Source: UMGS172 sp045546555 | Lineage (GTDB): Bacteria; Bacillota; Clostridia; Oscillospirales; Acutalibacteraceae | NCBI GenBank assembly: GCA_045546555.1 | Contig: JAZQCY010000171.1 | Coordinates: 1 to 8,351, forward strand | Length of the DNA stretch: 8,351 nucleotides | Direction of reading: 5' to 3' | Shown: piece by piece, positions 1-5,353 of the stretch | Position numbering within the stretch: the first letter of the stretch is position 1 | Layout: each line of letters starts with the position of its first letter | Translations under genes and position numbers: made by a program | The notes under the pieces: generated by a model | Databases searched by the model: none | What the model saw: the letters and a program-made list of their open reading frames with translations, nothing else | Told to the model about the DNA's origin: nothing

Positions 1-31
1 CTTACGCCCAACGATGTTGCACTTCGTGCAA
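1..31 (+). repeat. Right end of a hairpin-linker array, cut by the window edge
   Basis: This is the tail of an array like the one at 1067-1261. Bases 5-10 (CGCCCA) match the right arm of a hairpin, ACGATG at 11-16 is the 6-nt linker, and TTGCAC-TTC-GTGCAA at 17-31 is a perfect 6-bp hairpin. Positions 2-49 match 1232-1279 at all but one base (T24 against C1254, in the hairpin loop). The rest of the array lies outside the window. Confidence 0.75.
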
Positions 32-45
32 ATGTATGCTATAAT
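17..45 (+). promoter_or_regulatory. Hairpin-overlapping promoter of the first lipoprotein gene
   Basis: The -35 box TTGCAC (17-22) is followed by exactly 17 bp and a perfect TATAAT (40-45), preceded by the extended -10 TGC. The -35 box is also the left arm of the hairpin at 17-31. The RBS AGGCGGTGA (52-60) differs at one base from the ideal AGGAGGTGA and sits 4 bp before the ATG at 65. The same promoter and RBS occur at 1247-1290, and a variant occurs at 699-743. Confidence 0.85.
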
Positions 46-64
46 ACACACAGGCGGTGATTAT

Positions 65-622
65 ATGAAAAAAATATTTTCGATAATAATTGTTTTTGTA
101 ATGATATTTTCTCTTTCCGGTTGCAAAGAAAGGTTTGACCCTGCGCCCCAAATAACCGAAGGCGAATTCCCTTTTGTTGTAGAATATGAGATTAACGGCG
201 AACGACATTTAATTGAAGATACGGTTGTTTGTCGTTTTGATGGTTACAATAGCGCTACAAATAACTTTGCAATATTTGGATATCCATCCTCGCGCAAATG
301 GGCAACTTCATTATTAAGTGGAAATGAAGATGCCTTTGGTATATGGATAATGGAATTAGATGAAAACACCGAATCGATTTTTAAAAAAGGCAGAATAAAT
401 TACGAATCGTTTGTTTTTATTGATTATGGTACAGCTGAATACTATATGGGGGATACGGAAGCGATTTTTTATGATGAACCCCGCATAAGATATTATGAGC
501 ACCACGACGAAACACCCGATGTTTCATTTACTACCTTGACAAATGAACAACTGGAAGAATGTTTTGGCATTAAAATTATAAGATTTGAGTTTAGTGAGCC
601 AATTGAAAATAAATTTGAATAA
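65..622 (+). CDS. Putative lipoprotein, unknown function
   Basis: A 185-aa predicted exported lipoprotein. The start is the ATG at 65, because AGGCGGTGA lies just upstream; an upstream TTG in the same frame falls inside the promoter and is not used. The N-terminus is Met-Lys-Lys, then a hydrophobic stretch (about residues 4-17) and the lipobox LSGC with the lipidated Cys at position 20, so the mature protein should be anchored on the outer face of the membrane. The mature part is acidic and rich in Phe, Tyr and Ile, with no helix after the signal. A segment around residues 34-61 (EFPFVVEYEING followed by EDTVVCRFDGY) looks like a beta-rich core. I do not recognise a named family. It is AT-rich compared with the sugar genes downstream, and it is transcribed alone from its own promoter. 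No strong terminator follows. Confidence 0.8.
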   Translation: MKKIFSIIIVFVMIFSLSGCKERFDPAPQITEGEFPFVVEYEINGERHLIEDTVVCRFDGYNSATNNFAIFGYPSSRKWATSLLSGNEDAFGIWIMELDENTESIFKKGRINYESFVFIDYGTAEYYMGDTEAIFYDEPRIRYYEHHDETPDVSFTTLTNEQLEECFGIKIIRFEFSEPIENKFE

Positions 623-631
623 TGTCATAAG

Positions 632-696
632 AAAATCAAGATTTTTAGACCGGTTCCATTTTGGGAGGTAATAAGTAAAAAGTAAGAGGTAATAAG
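632..696. repeat. Intergenic stretch with weak A/T hairpin and 11-bp direct repeat
   Basis: AAAATC-AA-GATTTT (632-645) followed by one more T could be a weak terminator for the lipoprotein gene, but its stem has only one G-C pair. The 11-mer GAGGTAATAAG occurs at 665-675 and again at 686-696, exactly 21 bp apart. The repeat ends directly before the next hairpin promoter. Its role is unknown. Confidence 0.4.
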
Positions 697-698
697 AA

Positions 699-727
699 TT
701 GCGGCTTCGCCGCTTTTATGCTATAAT
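699..727 (+). promoter_or_regulatory. Hairpin-overlapping promoter of the 69-aa membrane protein gene
   Basis: TTGCGG (699-704), 17 bp, TATAAT (722-727) with extended -10 TGC. The hairpin GCGGC-TTC-GCCGC (701-713) covers most of the -35 box and part of the spacer. From TATGCTATAATACAC onward it matches the other two module copies, and AAGGCGGAGA (734-743) is the RBS for the GTG start at 748. Confidence 0.8.
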
Positions 728-747
728 ACACTCAAGGCGGAGATTTT

Positions 748-957
748 GTGAAAAAGAATATATTAAATATTCTGAAATATTTATCATTCATTATAATTCC
801 GGTTCTTTCTGTGTTTTTATGTATGTTATTTAGAATTGCACAAGGGGAAAAGAACGAAGAAATTGTCTTTGGAATAATGTTAGGAATTGTGTTAGATTTC
901 ATTTATTCAATTGTTCTTTTATTTATAAATAAGAAATCTAATAATAAAAGTAAATAA
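748..957 (+). CDS. Small two-helix membrane protein, unknown function
   Basis: A 69-aa protein starting with GTG at 748, supported by AAGGCGGAGA 4 bp upstream and a strong promoter at 699-727. It has a short basic N-terminus (KKN), two hydrophobic helices at about residues 10-30 and 39-60, and a hydrophilic Lys/Asn/Ser-rich tail. The short loop between the helices (AQGEKNEE) is charged and mostly acidic, and both ends are basic, so by the positive-inside rule both termini are probably cytoplasmic. No motif points to a function. It could be a small accessory membrane protein or a toxin-like peptide, but nothing shows this directly. It is monocistronic and ends before a conserved 3' element and a strong terminator. 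Confidence 0.65.
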   Translation: MKKNILNILKYLSFIIIPVLSVFLCMLFRIAQGEKNEEIVFGIMLGIVLDFIYSIVLLFINKKSNNKSK

Positions 958-987
958 TTGTTGTTACTGTAAAGTTAGCGGTTTTCT

Positions 988-1028
988 GGCACATTCCATT
1001 CGTGTCATTAAGTTCAAAACAGCCAAAA
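988..1028 (+). repeat. 3' element, copy 1
   Basis: A 41-bp stretch after the 69-aa gene that matches 1708-1748 at 34 of 41 positions by hand alignment. The conserved core is CACATT, ATTCGTGTCA and TAAGTTCAAA. CAC and GTG in the core could pair around a 9-nt loop. It overlaps the left arm of the terminator at 1025-1062. In both copies it stands between a small membrane-protein gene and its terminator, although the genes themselves are unrelated. Confidence 0.6.
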
Positions 1029-1062
1029 AATAAAGCACTTCTTCGGAAGTGCTTTATTTTTT
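1025..1062. terminator. Bidirectional Rho-independent terminator
   Basis: A perfect 17-bp stem (1025-1041 with 1046-1062) closes on a TTCG tetraloop. The inner part AAAGCACTTC/GAAGTGCTTT is followed by TATTTTTT. The A tract on the left provides a T tract on the other strand, so it can also stop transcripts coming leftward out of the hairpin array. Confidence 0.9.
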
Positions 1063-1066
1063 GTGT

Positions 1067-1261
1067 TTGTGTCCGCAGGACACAACATCGTTTTGCGGTG
1101 AAACCGCAAACATCATTTGACCGACAGGTCAACATCATTCCGCTTGCGGATACAAAACGATGTTACACCTCTCGGTGTAAACGATGTTGCCTTCGGCAAA
1201 CAGTGTTGTGCTTCGCACAAACCATGTGGGGTTACGCCCAACGATGTTGCACTCCGTGCAA
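1067..1261. repeat. Array of nine small hairpins with fixed 6-nt linkers
   Basis: Hairpins lie at 1067-1085, 1092-1110, 1117-1132, 1139-1150, 1163-1180, 1187-1199, 1206-1220, 1227-1240 and 1247-1261. Stems are 4-8 bp with loops of 2-6 nt. Arms differ from unit to unit (TTGTGTCC, TTTGCGGT, TTGACC, TCCGC, TTACACC, TTGCC, TTGTGC, TGGG, TTGCAC), yet each is matched by its own complement. Most begin TT and end AA. The linkers are 6 nt each: CATCGT, CATCAT, CATCAT on the left, then ACGATG, ACAGTG, ACCATG, ACGATG on the right; the central gap is 12 nt (TACAAAACGATG). The left linkers are reverse complements of the right type. The last hairpin contains the -35 box of the next gene. I know no named repeat family with this form. 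Confidence 0.9.
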
Positions 1262-1275
1262 ATGTATGCTATAAT
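1247..1275 (+). promoter_or_regulatory. Hairpin-overlapping promoter of the 128-aa membrane protein gene
   Basis: TTGCAC (1247-1252), 17 bp, TATAAT (1270-1275) with extended -10 TGC. The -35 box is the left arm of the last hairpin of the array. The RBS AAGGCGGTG (1282-1290) lies 7 bp before the ATG at 1298. The module is nearly identical to that at 17-60. Confidence 0.85.
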
Positions 1276-1297
1276 ACACCCAAGGCGGTGGTATTTA

Positions 1298-1684
1298 ATG
1301 AAAAAAATACTTGATAAAATGTTTGCAAATAAAAAGTTATCTTTAATTATTCCAATGGCAATTGCTTTGCTTATGTATCTGCTATTTGTCTTATTTGGAA
1401 CATCTGCAGATAAAACAAATTTAATGACGGTAACCCCGATAGTATCTGTAATTGGCTTCTTTGGCATTTTTTTAGTTATATTTGTTCAAGTTAAAAGCTC
1501 CATGTGTCCTGAGTGGTTTCTAAATTTATTTGAATTGATTGCTACAATAATTTTCAGTATTTATGCAATTATAGGAGCTTTATCTTTTGTTATTAGCGGC
1601 TTCCAAAATTTCAACATAGGAATATGTCTTGGATTTGTTTCTTATAGCTCAATTTCGTGGGCACATAGTAAACGCCCCCAATAA
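1298..1684 (+). CDS. Four-helix membrane protein, unknown function
   Basis: A 128-aa integral membrane protein. The ATG at 1298 is chosen because AAGGCGGTG precedes it; longer in-frame versions would translate the hairpin array. The N-terminus is basic (KKILDK), followed by four predicted membrane segments at about residues 14-34, 44-64, 75-98 and 104-121, and a short basic tail (HSKRPQ). With an even number of helices, both ends should face the cytoplasm. There are no catalytic motifs and no recognisable family. It has its own promoter at the end of the hairpin array, and the shared 3' element plus a terminator follow, so it is probably a single-gene transcript. Confidence 0.7.
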   Translation: MKKILDKMFANKKLSLIIPMAIALLMYLLFVLFGTSADKTNLMTVTPIVSVIGFFGIFLVIFVQVKSSMCPEWFLNLFELIATIIFSIYAIIGALSFVISGFQNFNIGICLGFVSYSSISWAHSKRPQ

Positions 1685-1707
1685 TTAAAGAAAATCCTCG
1701 TTTTTCA

Positions 1708-1748
1708 GTCACATTTAATTCGTGTCACTAAGTTCAAACTACCCAAAA
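1708..1748 (+). repeat. 3' element, copy 2
   Basis: Second copy of the element at 988-1028, with CACATT, ATTCGTGTCA and TAAGTTCAAA conserved and most changes in the flanks. It begins 24 bp after the stop codon of the 128-aa gene and runs into the left arm of the following terminator, exactly as copy 1 does. Confidence 0.6.
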
Positions 1749-1771
1749 GCACCTGCGTTGCAGGTGCTTTT
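1745..1771 (+). terminator. Rho-independent terminator
   Basis: A perfect 12-bp stem, AAAAGCACCTGC (1745-1756) and GCAGGTGCTTTT (1760-1771), closes on a GTT loop. Its outer part AAAGCAC resembles that of the terminator at 1025-1062, but the stems differ further in. Confidence 0.85.
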
Positions 1772-1782
1772 GTCAACTTTGG

Positions 1783-1811
1783 TTGCGTTTTGCGAAAAGA
1801 TGTGGTATAAT
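1783..1811 (+). promoter_or_regulatory. Promoter of the coiled-helix lipoprotein gene
   Basis: TTGCGT (1783-1788), 17 bp, TATAAT (1806-1811) with extended -10 TGG. The RBS AGAGGTGA (1818-1825) lies 5 bp before the ATG at 1831. Unlike the previous three it has no hairpin at the -35 box, and its RBS is the usual AGAGGTGA form. Confidence 0.8.
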
Positions 1812-1830
1812 CGAAACAGAGGTGACTTTT

Positions 1831-2349
1831 ATGAAAAGGTTAATTGCTGTTTTTTTAGTGGTTTTATTTTCTGTTTCGTTATGTGGGTGTGCGCTTGTGA
1901 AAAGGACACAGGGCTCTGAGTCGACCGTTGAAAAAGCGCCCGAAAACCACGCAAAGGCGTTTTATGATAAGGTTGTTGAGTGTCAAGCAATATTGGACAA
2001 GGTGGCAACGGATGTTTGTGCGGCTTGGAAAGACGCTTGTGCTGATTATGAATTGTCTACAAACGAGATAAACCAAAAAATCGAAGCTGCCAAAAAAGCA
2101 AACAATGATAATATTGCAAAAGCAAACGAGCTTGACAAGGAAATCAACAGTTTGTTTGAGAAAGCAAAAGAGAGCACTGACGAATATCAGCTTGAAGGTG
2201 CGATTAAGGATGCTATGTCTTCATATGTAGAATATAAAGATAGCATTCTCAACGCTAACGAAGCATTAAATTCGCTTGGATATATGGATATTGAGCGCAC
2301 GAAACGCTCGCTCGACAGCAGACTTCGTGATTTGCTTGTTGAACTGTAA
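1831..2349 (+). CDS. Putative helical lipoprotein, unknown function
   Basis: A 172-aa predicted surface lipoprotein. ATG 1831 is chosen over an upstream in-frame TTG, which is part of the -35 box. The signal is MKR plus a hydrophobic run (about 4-17) and the lipobox LCGC, lipidated Cys at 20. The mature part is highly charged, rich in Ala, Lys, Glu and Asp, and probably all helical, with likely coiled-coil character between about residues 40 and 170 (for example NQKIEAAKKANNDNIAKANE). Cys51, Cys63 and Cys70 could form a disulphide. No family is recognised. There is no terminator between it and the phosphoesterase gene that starts 36 bp later, so the two may share a transcript. Confidence 0.75.
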   Translation: MKRLIAVFLVVLFSVSLCGCALVKRTQGSESTVEKAPENHAKAFYDKVVECQAILDKVATDVCAAWKDACADYELSTNEINQKIEAAKKANNDNIAKANELDKEINSLFEKAKESTDEYQLEGAIKDAMSSYVEYKDSILNANEALNSLGYMDIERTKRSLDSRLRDLLVEL

Positions 2350-2385
2350 TTTTGAATTAACAGTGTTAGTCTTTGGAGGTAGGAA

Positions 2386-3492
2386 ATGGAGAAAAAACTT
2401 ACGGCTTTTTGCTTTACCGACATACATAATCAGCAGTCTATGCTCGATTTTCCGACCACCTTGAGAAAATCGCTCATTCAGGCTAAAGGTTTGGCCGTGA
2501 AGGAGTTTGGGTTGGCCGATATAGCGCTTGTCGGCGGCGACAATATATCGGACTATCCTCATTGGAACAAGTCGTGTGCTCTGCCTAAAAAGAATTTTCT
2601 TGACATCAAGCAGAAGTTACATGCGTGCGTGTCGGAAAGTGCTGTAGACGGCAAGGTAATGTACGTCACGGGCAACAATGATATGATTTTGGGCGACATC
2701 GGAACCGAGGAAAACGAGCCGTATAACACCACCGATTTTTATGATGTAATGGAGGCCGCTTTGGGTGAGCTGCCCGACAGCGAAAAGCTGATACTCCATT
2801 CCACGCATAAGCCCAACGAGCTTTATTGGGGTGCTTTTCATTATGTTATCAACGGAATTGACTTCATCGGCATCAACATCGACCCCGACACGGCTTTCGA
2901 TTCCCACGAAGGGTACTACAGCAATAAGTCCATGCTGTGGGTCAAGGACAAGCTCAAAGAGATCGACCCCGACGGTAAAAAGTTAGTCTTTGTTGTAGGG
3001 CACCTGTCGGCAACATATTATTACAATGACGGCTGTTTGAAGGAAACCATGATAAACGGTGACGTTGAGCTGTTTTATGACATTTTCAAGGGTCACCGCA
3101 ACACGTTTTATCTATACGGTCACGTGCACGGCGAACGTGCTTGTTATAAGGATTACTCCTCGGGTGCGGTTTTGCACATCAAGGACAAGCAACCGATAGA
3201 TTTTAATTTGGCCGAAACCGACTCCAAGGACAAGGATTATGAATACACCTTTGTCCACATGGGCGGCTTGCGACCGTTTGGCAAGGAATATTTTGCCGAT
3301 GACGGTCTGACGGGCTTTGGCGGAAAGTCTGAAAAGGCTTACCACCCCGGCACGGCGACACCGACCTTGGCGCAGTATCTTGTGTTTGAGGTCTACTCCG
3401 ACCGTGTGGTCTTCCACATCCGCAACACCGGCACGCACGAGAATTATACCCAAGATGATAAGCCGAGGGAATACACGGTGTATCTTGTGTAA
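2386..3492 (+). CDS. Calcineurin-like metallophosphoesterase
   Basis: A 368-aa predicted cytoplasmic phosphoesterase with a two-metal active site. GGAGGT (2375-2380) supports the ATG at 2386. The family motifs appear in order: TDIH (Asp12, His14), GGDN (Asp52, Asn53), GNND (Asn97, Asp99), GH (His206) and GHVH (His246, His248). These are the usual metal ligands of the superfamily. The third motif is normally GNHD; here Asn98 replaces the His that normally lies next to the phosphate, so activity or pH dependence may differ. No signal peptide is visible. The C-terminal 100 residues extend past the core and may shape substrate choice. The substrate could be a nucleotide, phosphodiester or phosphosugar; the sequence does not say. 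Its base composition is less AT-rich than that of the genes upstream. It may be cotranscribed with the lipoprotein gene before it. Confidence 0.88.
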   Translation: MEKKLTAFCFTDIHNQQSMLDFPTTLRKSLIQAKGLAVKEFGLADIALVGGDNISDYPHWNKSCALPKKNFLDIKQKLHACVSESAVDGKVMYVTGNNDMILGDIGTEENEPYNTTDFYDVMEAALGELPDSEKLILHSTHKPNELYWGAFHYVINGIDFIGINIDPDTAFDSHEGYYSNKSMLWVKDKLKEIDPDGKKLVFVVGHLSATYYYNDGCLKETMINGDVELFYDIFKGHRNTFYLYGHVHGERACYKDYSSGAVLHIKDKQPIDFNLAETDSKDKDYEYTFVHMGGLRPFGKEYFADDGLTGFGGKSEKAYHPGTATPTLAQYLVFEVYSDRVVFHIRNTGTHENYTQDDKPREYTVYLV

Positions 3493-3542
3493 ATTATACC
3501 GTGATGTATGTACTAAATTTGAAATAATGGATTTTTCTATAA

Positions 3543-3586
3543 ATAACACAAAGCCCCTGCTTTACAAAACGGAGGCTTTGTGTTAT
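3543..3586 (+). terminator. Hairpin after the phosphoesterase gene, probable terminator
   Basis: A 13-bp perfect stem, ATAACACAAAGCC (3543-3555) with GGCTTTGTGTTAT (3574-3586), encloses an 18-nt loop. The right side is followed by ATTG and not by a run of T, so it is not an ideal terminator. The promoter of the next gene lies inside it, with the -35 box in the loop and the -10 box in the right arm. Confidence 0.5.
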
Positions 3587-3589
3587 ATT
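3561..3589 (+). promoter_or_regulatory. Promoter of the GH63-like gene, with shared operator-like motif
   Basis: TTTACA (3561-3566), 17 bp, TATATT (3584-3589) with extended -10 TGT. The surrounding CTTTACAAAACGGAG (3560-3574) matches 5280-5294 upstream of the AraC gene at 14 of 15 bases. This suggests one regulator acts on both. Confidence 0.65.
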
Positions 3590-3598
3590 GAACGGGTC

Positions 3599-3611
3599 GG
3601 GGATGATCCCC
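3599..3611 (+). other. Short hairpin in the leader of the GH63-like gene
   Basis: GGGGA-TGA-TCCCC forms a 5-bp GC-rich stem about 10 bp after the -10 box, so it would sit at or near the 5' end of the mRNA. It could protect the transcript end. The following RBS is weak (GGATGTGA at 3622-3629, 4 bp before the ATG). Confidence 0.4.
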
Positions 3612-3633
3612 ATTAAATTTTGGATGTGATAAT

Positions 3634-5166
3634 ATGGCAAATAAATTTGGTGCTAAGAATTATAAGGACTATATTCCAAAGCCTGTTTGTGAGGCTTATC
3701 CGCAGTATAACGAGTTTTACGAAAAGGCGTGGGAGTTGGCCTTTGACCACATAAAATTTATCGACGGAATGCCGCAGAATCCTTATATGGATGAGGCTTT
3801 TTGCGCAACGCAGGTCTGGATATGGGACACCTGCTTTATGACCCTTTTCTGCAAGTATGCACGTGAGGTCTTTCCCGGCGTTGAGACCCTCAATAATTTT
3901 TATGAGACCCTTTACGGCGACAAAAAGATGCCCATCATAATCACCCCCGAAAATGAACCCGAGTGGACCAAGGCGATTCCCGGTGAGCCTTACCGCATCA
4001 TGGTACATATTGCCGATAATCCTCCGCTTTTTGCGTGGGCAGAGTATGAAAACGCATTGGTGCTGGGTGACAAGGAGTACATCAAGACCCTTTTGTACGA
4101 GAAGCAGTTTTTGCAAAAGCATTTTGAGTGGTTTGATTCCTTGACCGACCACGCTCGTCCCGAGGGTGTTTTGATGCGCACCTGGGCGGTCAAGGAGGAC
4201 AAGGGCTACCATTGGGAGGGCGGCATCTCGGGAATGGACAACACTCCGAGAGGCAGAACCACCGAGCATTGCGAAAAACAGCGCCCCAACAATCCCGATA
4301 TGCTGTGGCTCGATGCCATTTGTCAGCAGGCTTTGGCCGCAAAAATGATTGCCGAGTTGTTCAAGCTCATAGACGACACCGAAAACGAGCAGCTTTGGCT
4401 TGCCCGTTACAACGAGAAGAAGGATATCGTCAACAAGTATTATTGGGATGACGAGGATAAGTTCTACTACGACATAGACTGCAAGACCGAAGCGTTTTAT
4501 AAGATCATGACCATTGCGTCGTATTGGGCAATGACGGCCAAAATTGCTTCAAAAGAGCAGGCCGATGAAATGGTAAAGCAGCTCTTTAACGACAAGACCT
4601 TGCACGCCAAGGCACCGTTTTTATCGCTGTCAAGAAGTGATAACGACTATAAGACCGTCGGTCAGTATTGGCGTGGCGGTGTTTGGCTTCCCACAGCCTA
4701 TGCCACCGTTAAGGGTCTTGAAAACTACGGCAAATTCGAGGAGGCACACACCCTTGCGACCGAGCTTTTAGAGCATATGTATAAGACCTATTCTGAGTTT
4801 GAGCCGCACACCATCTGGGAGGCCTATTCCCCCGAGGAATACAAGCCTGCTACCAACGAAACGGGAAGTCCTGAATATTCCCGTCCCGACTTCTGCGGCT
4901 GGTCGGCTTTGGGTCCCATTTCGATGTATATCGAGCAGGTTTTGGGCTTTTACTCGATCGACGCCTTCACTAACACCGTCAAGTGGCAGAAGCCCGATGA
5001 TATTAAGGGCGAGATAGGTATAAAGAATCTTCATTTCGGCAATATCACCACCGATATTGTGGCCAACGGTAACGACTGCACCGTTGTCTCCAACGGTGAG
5101 TACACCTTGGCCGTAAACGGTGTTGAGCATAAGATCACGGTCGGTGAAAACAAGCTTACCGTTTAA
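3634..5166 (+). CDS. GH63/trehalase-like glycoside hydrolase
   Basis: A 510-aa predicted cytoplasmic glycosidase of the (alpha/alpha)6-barrel group that includes GH63, GH37 trehalases and mannosylglycerate-hydrolase-type enzymes. Landmarks in order: WIWDTCF (residues 62-68), GMDNTPRG (200-207), QYWRGGVW (344-351), HTIWEAYSPE (392-401) and the final barrel motif DFCGWSALGP (419-428). By comparison with the family, Asp202 is the likely general acid and Glu396 the likely general base, giving inverting hydrolysis of an alpha-linked sugar. Residues from about 450 to 510 form a small beta-rich C-terminal module. There is no signal peptide, so it should act on imported oligosaccharides. ATG 3634 follows a weak RBS, GGATGTGA. 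The gene lies just before an AraC regulator and a GH20-like gene, which suggests a glycan-use locus. The substrate is unknown; alpha-glucosides or mannosylglycerate-type sugars are possible. Confidence 0.8.
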   Translation: MANKFGAKNYKDYIPKPVCEAYPQYNEFYEKAWELAFDHIKFIDGMPQNPYMDEAFCATQVWIWDTCFMTLFCKYAREVFPGVETLNNFYETLYGDKKMPIIITPENEPEWTKAIPGEPYRIMVHIADNPPLFAWAEYENALVLGDKEYIKTLLYEKQFLQKHFEWFDSLTDHARPEGVLMRTWAVKEDKGYHWEGGISGMDNTPRGRTTEHCEKQRPNNPDMLWLDAICQQALAAKMIAELFKLIDDTENEQLWLARYNEKKDIVNKYYWDDEDKFYYDIDCKTEAFYKIMTIASYWAMTAKIASKEQADEMVKQLFNDKTLHAKAPFLSLSRSDNDYKTVGQYWRGGVWLPTAYATVKGLENYGKFEEAHTLATELLEHMYKTYSEFEPHTIWEAYSPEEYKPATNETGSPEYSRPDFCGWSALGPISMYIEQVLGFYSIDAFTNTVKWQKPDDIKGEIGIKNLHFGNITTDIVANGNDCTVVSNGEYTLAVNGVEHKITVGENKLTV

Positions 5167-5191
5167 GCCTCGCAAAATACATTTAATTTTA

Positions 5192-5243
5192 AAACCCACC
5201 CACGCCAACAAACCTCGGTTGGTATCGGGTGGGTTTGGTTTTT
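5192..5243 (+). terminator. Rho-independent terminator after the GH63-like gene
   Basis: AAACCCACCC (5192-5201) pairs with GGGTGGGTTT (5227-5236), with an inner stem CCAAC (5205-5209)/GTTGG (5218-5222). GGTTTTT follows. It separates the glycosidase gene from the AraC gene, so the latter needs its own promoter. Confidence 0.85.
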
Positions 5244-5275
5244 AAATCACACTAAAAAGTTGATTTTTCCGAACT

Positions 5276-5309
5276 TTGACTTTACAAAACCGAGTTTATA
5301 CTATAATAT
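5276..5309 (+). promoter_or_regulatory. Promoter and operator-like region of the AraC gene
   Basis: TTTACA (5281-5286) is followed by TATAAT (5302-5307) at 15 bp or by TAATAT (5304-5309) at 17 bp; TTGACT (5276-5281) is an alternative -35 box with poor spacing. CTTTACAAAACCGAG (5280-5294) matches 3560-3574. The non-ideal spacing is typical of a promoter that needs an activator. The RBS AAAGGAG (5339-5345) serves the ATG at 5354. Confidence 0.6.
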
Positions 5310-5353
5310 AAAGTTAAGAGTTCGCCACTTTTAAAGTAAAAGGAGCTTAGGTA

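Noticed and set aside
1067..1261. CRISPR-like array
   Set aside because: The conserved parts are only 6 nt and the parts between are short palindromes, not spacers of 30 nt or more; the conserved word also reverses orientation, and there are no cas genes.
1002..1274. Plus-strand ORF of 90 aa running through the hairpin array
   Set aside because: It starts within the 3' element and terminator, has no RBS and simply translates repeats; its Cys- and Arg-rich product is an artefact of the hairpin words.
1..1775. Integron with attC sites
   Set aside because: No integron integrase, no recognisable attC core sites, and each ORF has its own promoter; only the cassette-like layout is similar.
2350..2385. 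Separate promoter for the phosphoesterase gene
   Set aside because: No convincing -35/-10 pair is found in the 36-bp gap, so cotranscription with the lipoprotein gene is the simpler reading.
3590..3633. Riboswitch in the GH63-like leader
   Set aside because: The leader is under 45 nt with a single 5-bp hairpin, too short for any known aptamer plus expression platform.
3613..4269. 218-aa ORF on the minus strand inside the GH63-like gene
   Set aside because: It has no RBS or promoter, and the plus-strand frame has clear glycosidase motifs along its whole length.
4768..5211. 147-aa minus-strand ORF under the end of the GH63-like gene
   Set aside because: It is an antisense shadow of the glycosidase with no start signals, and it begins inside the terminator.
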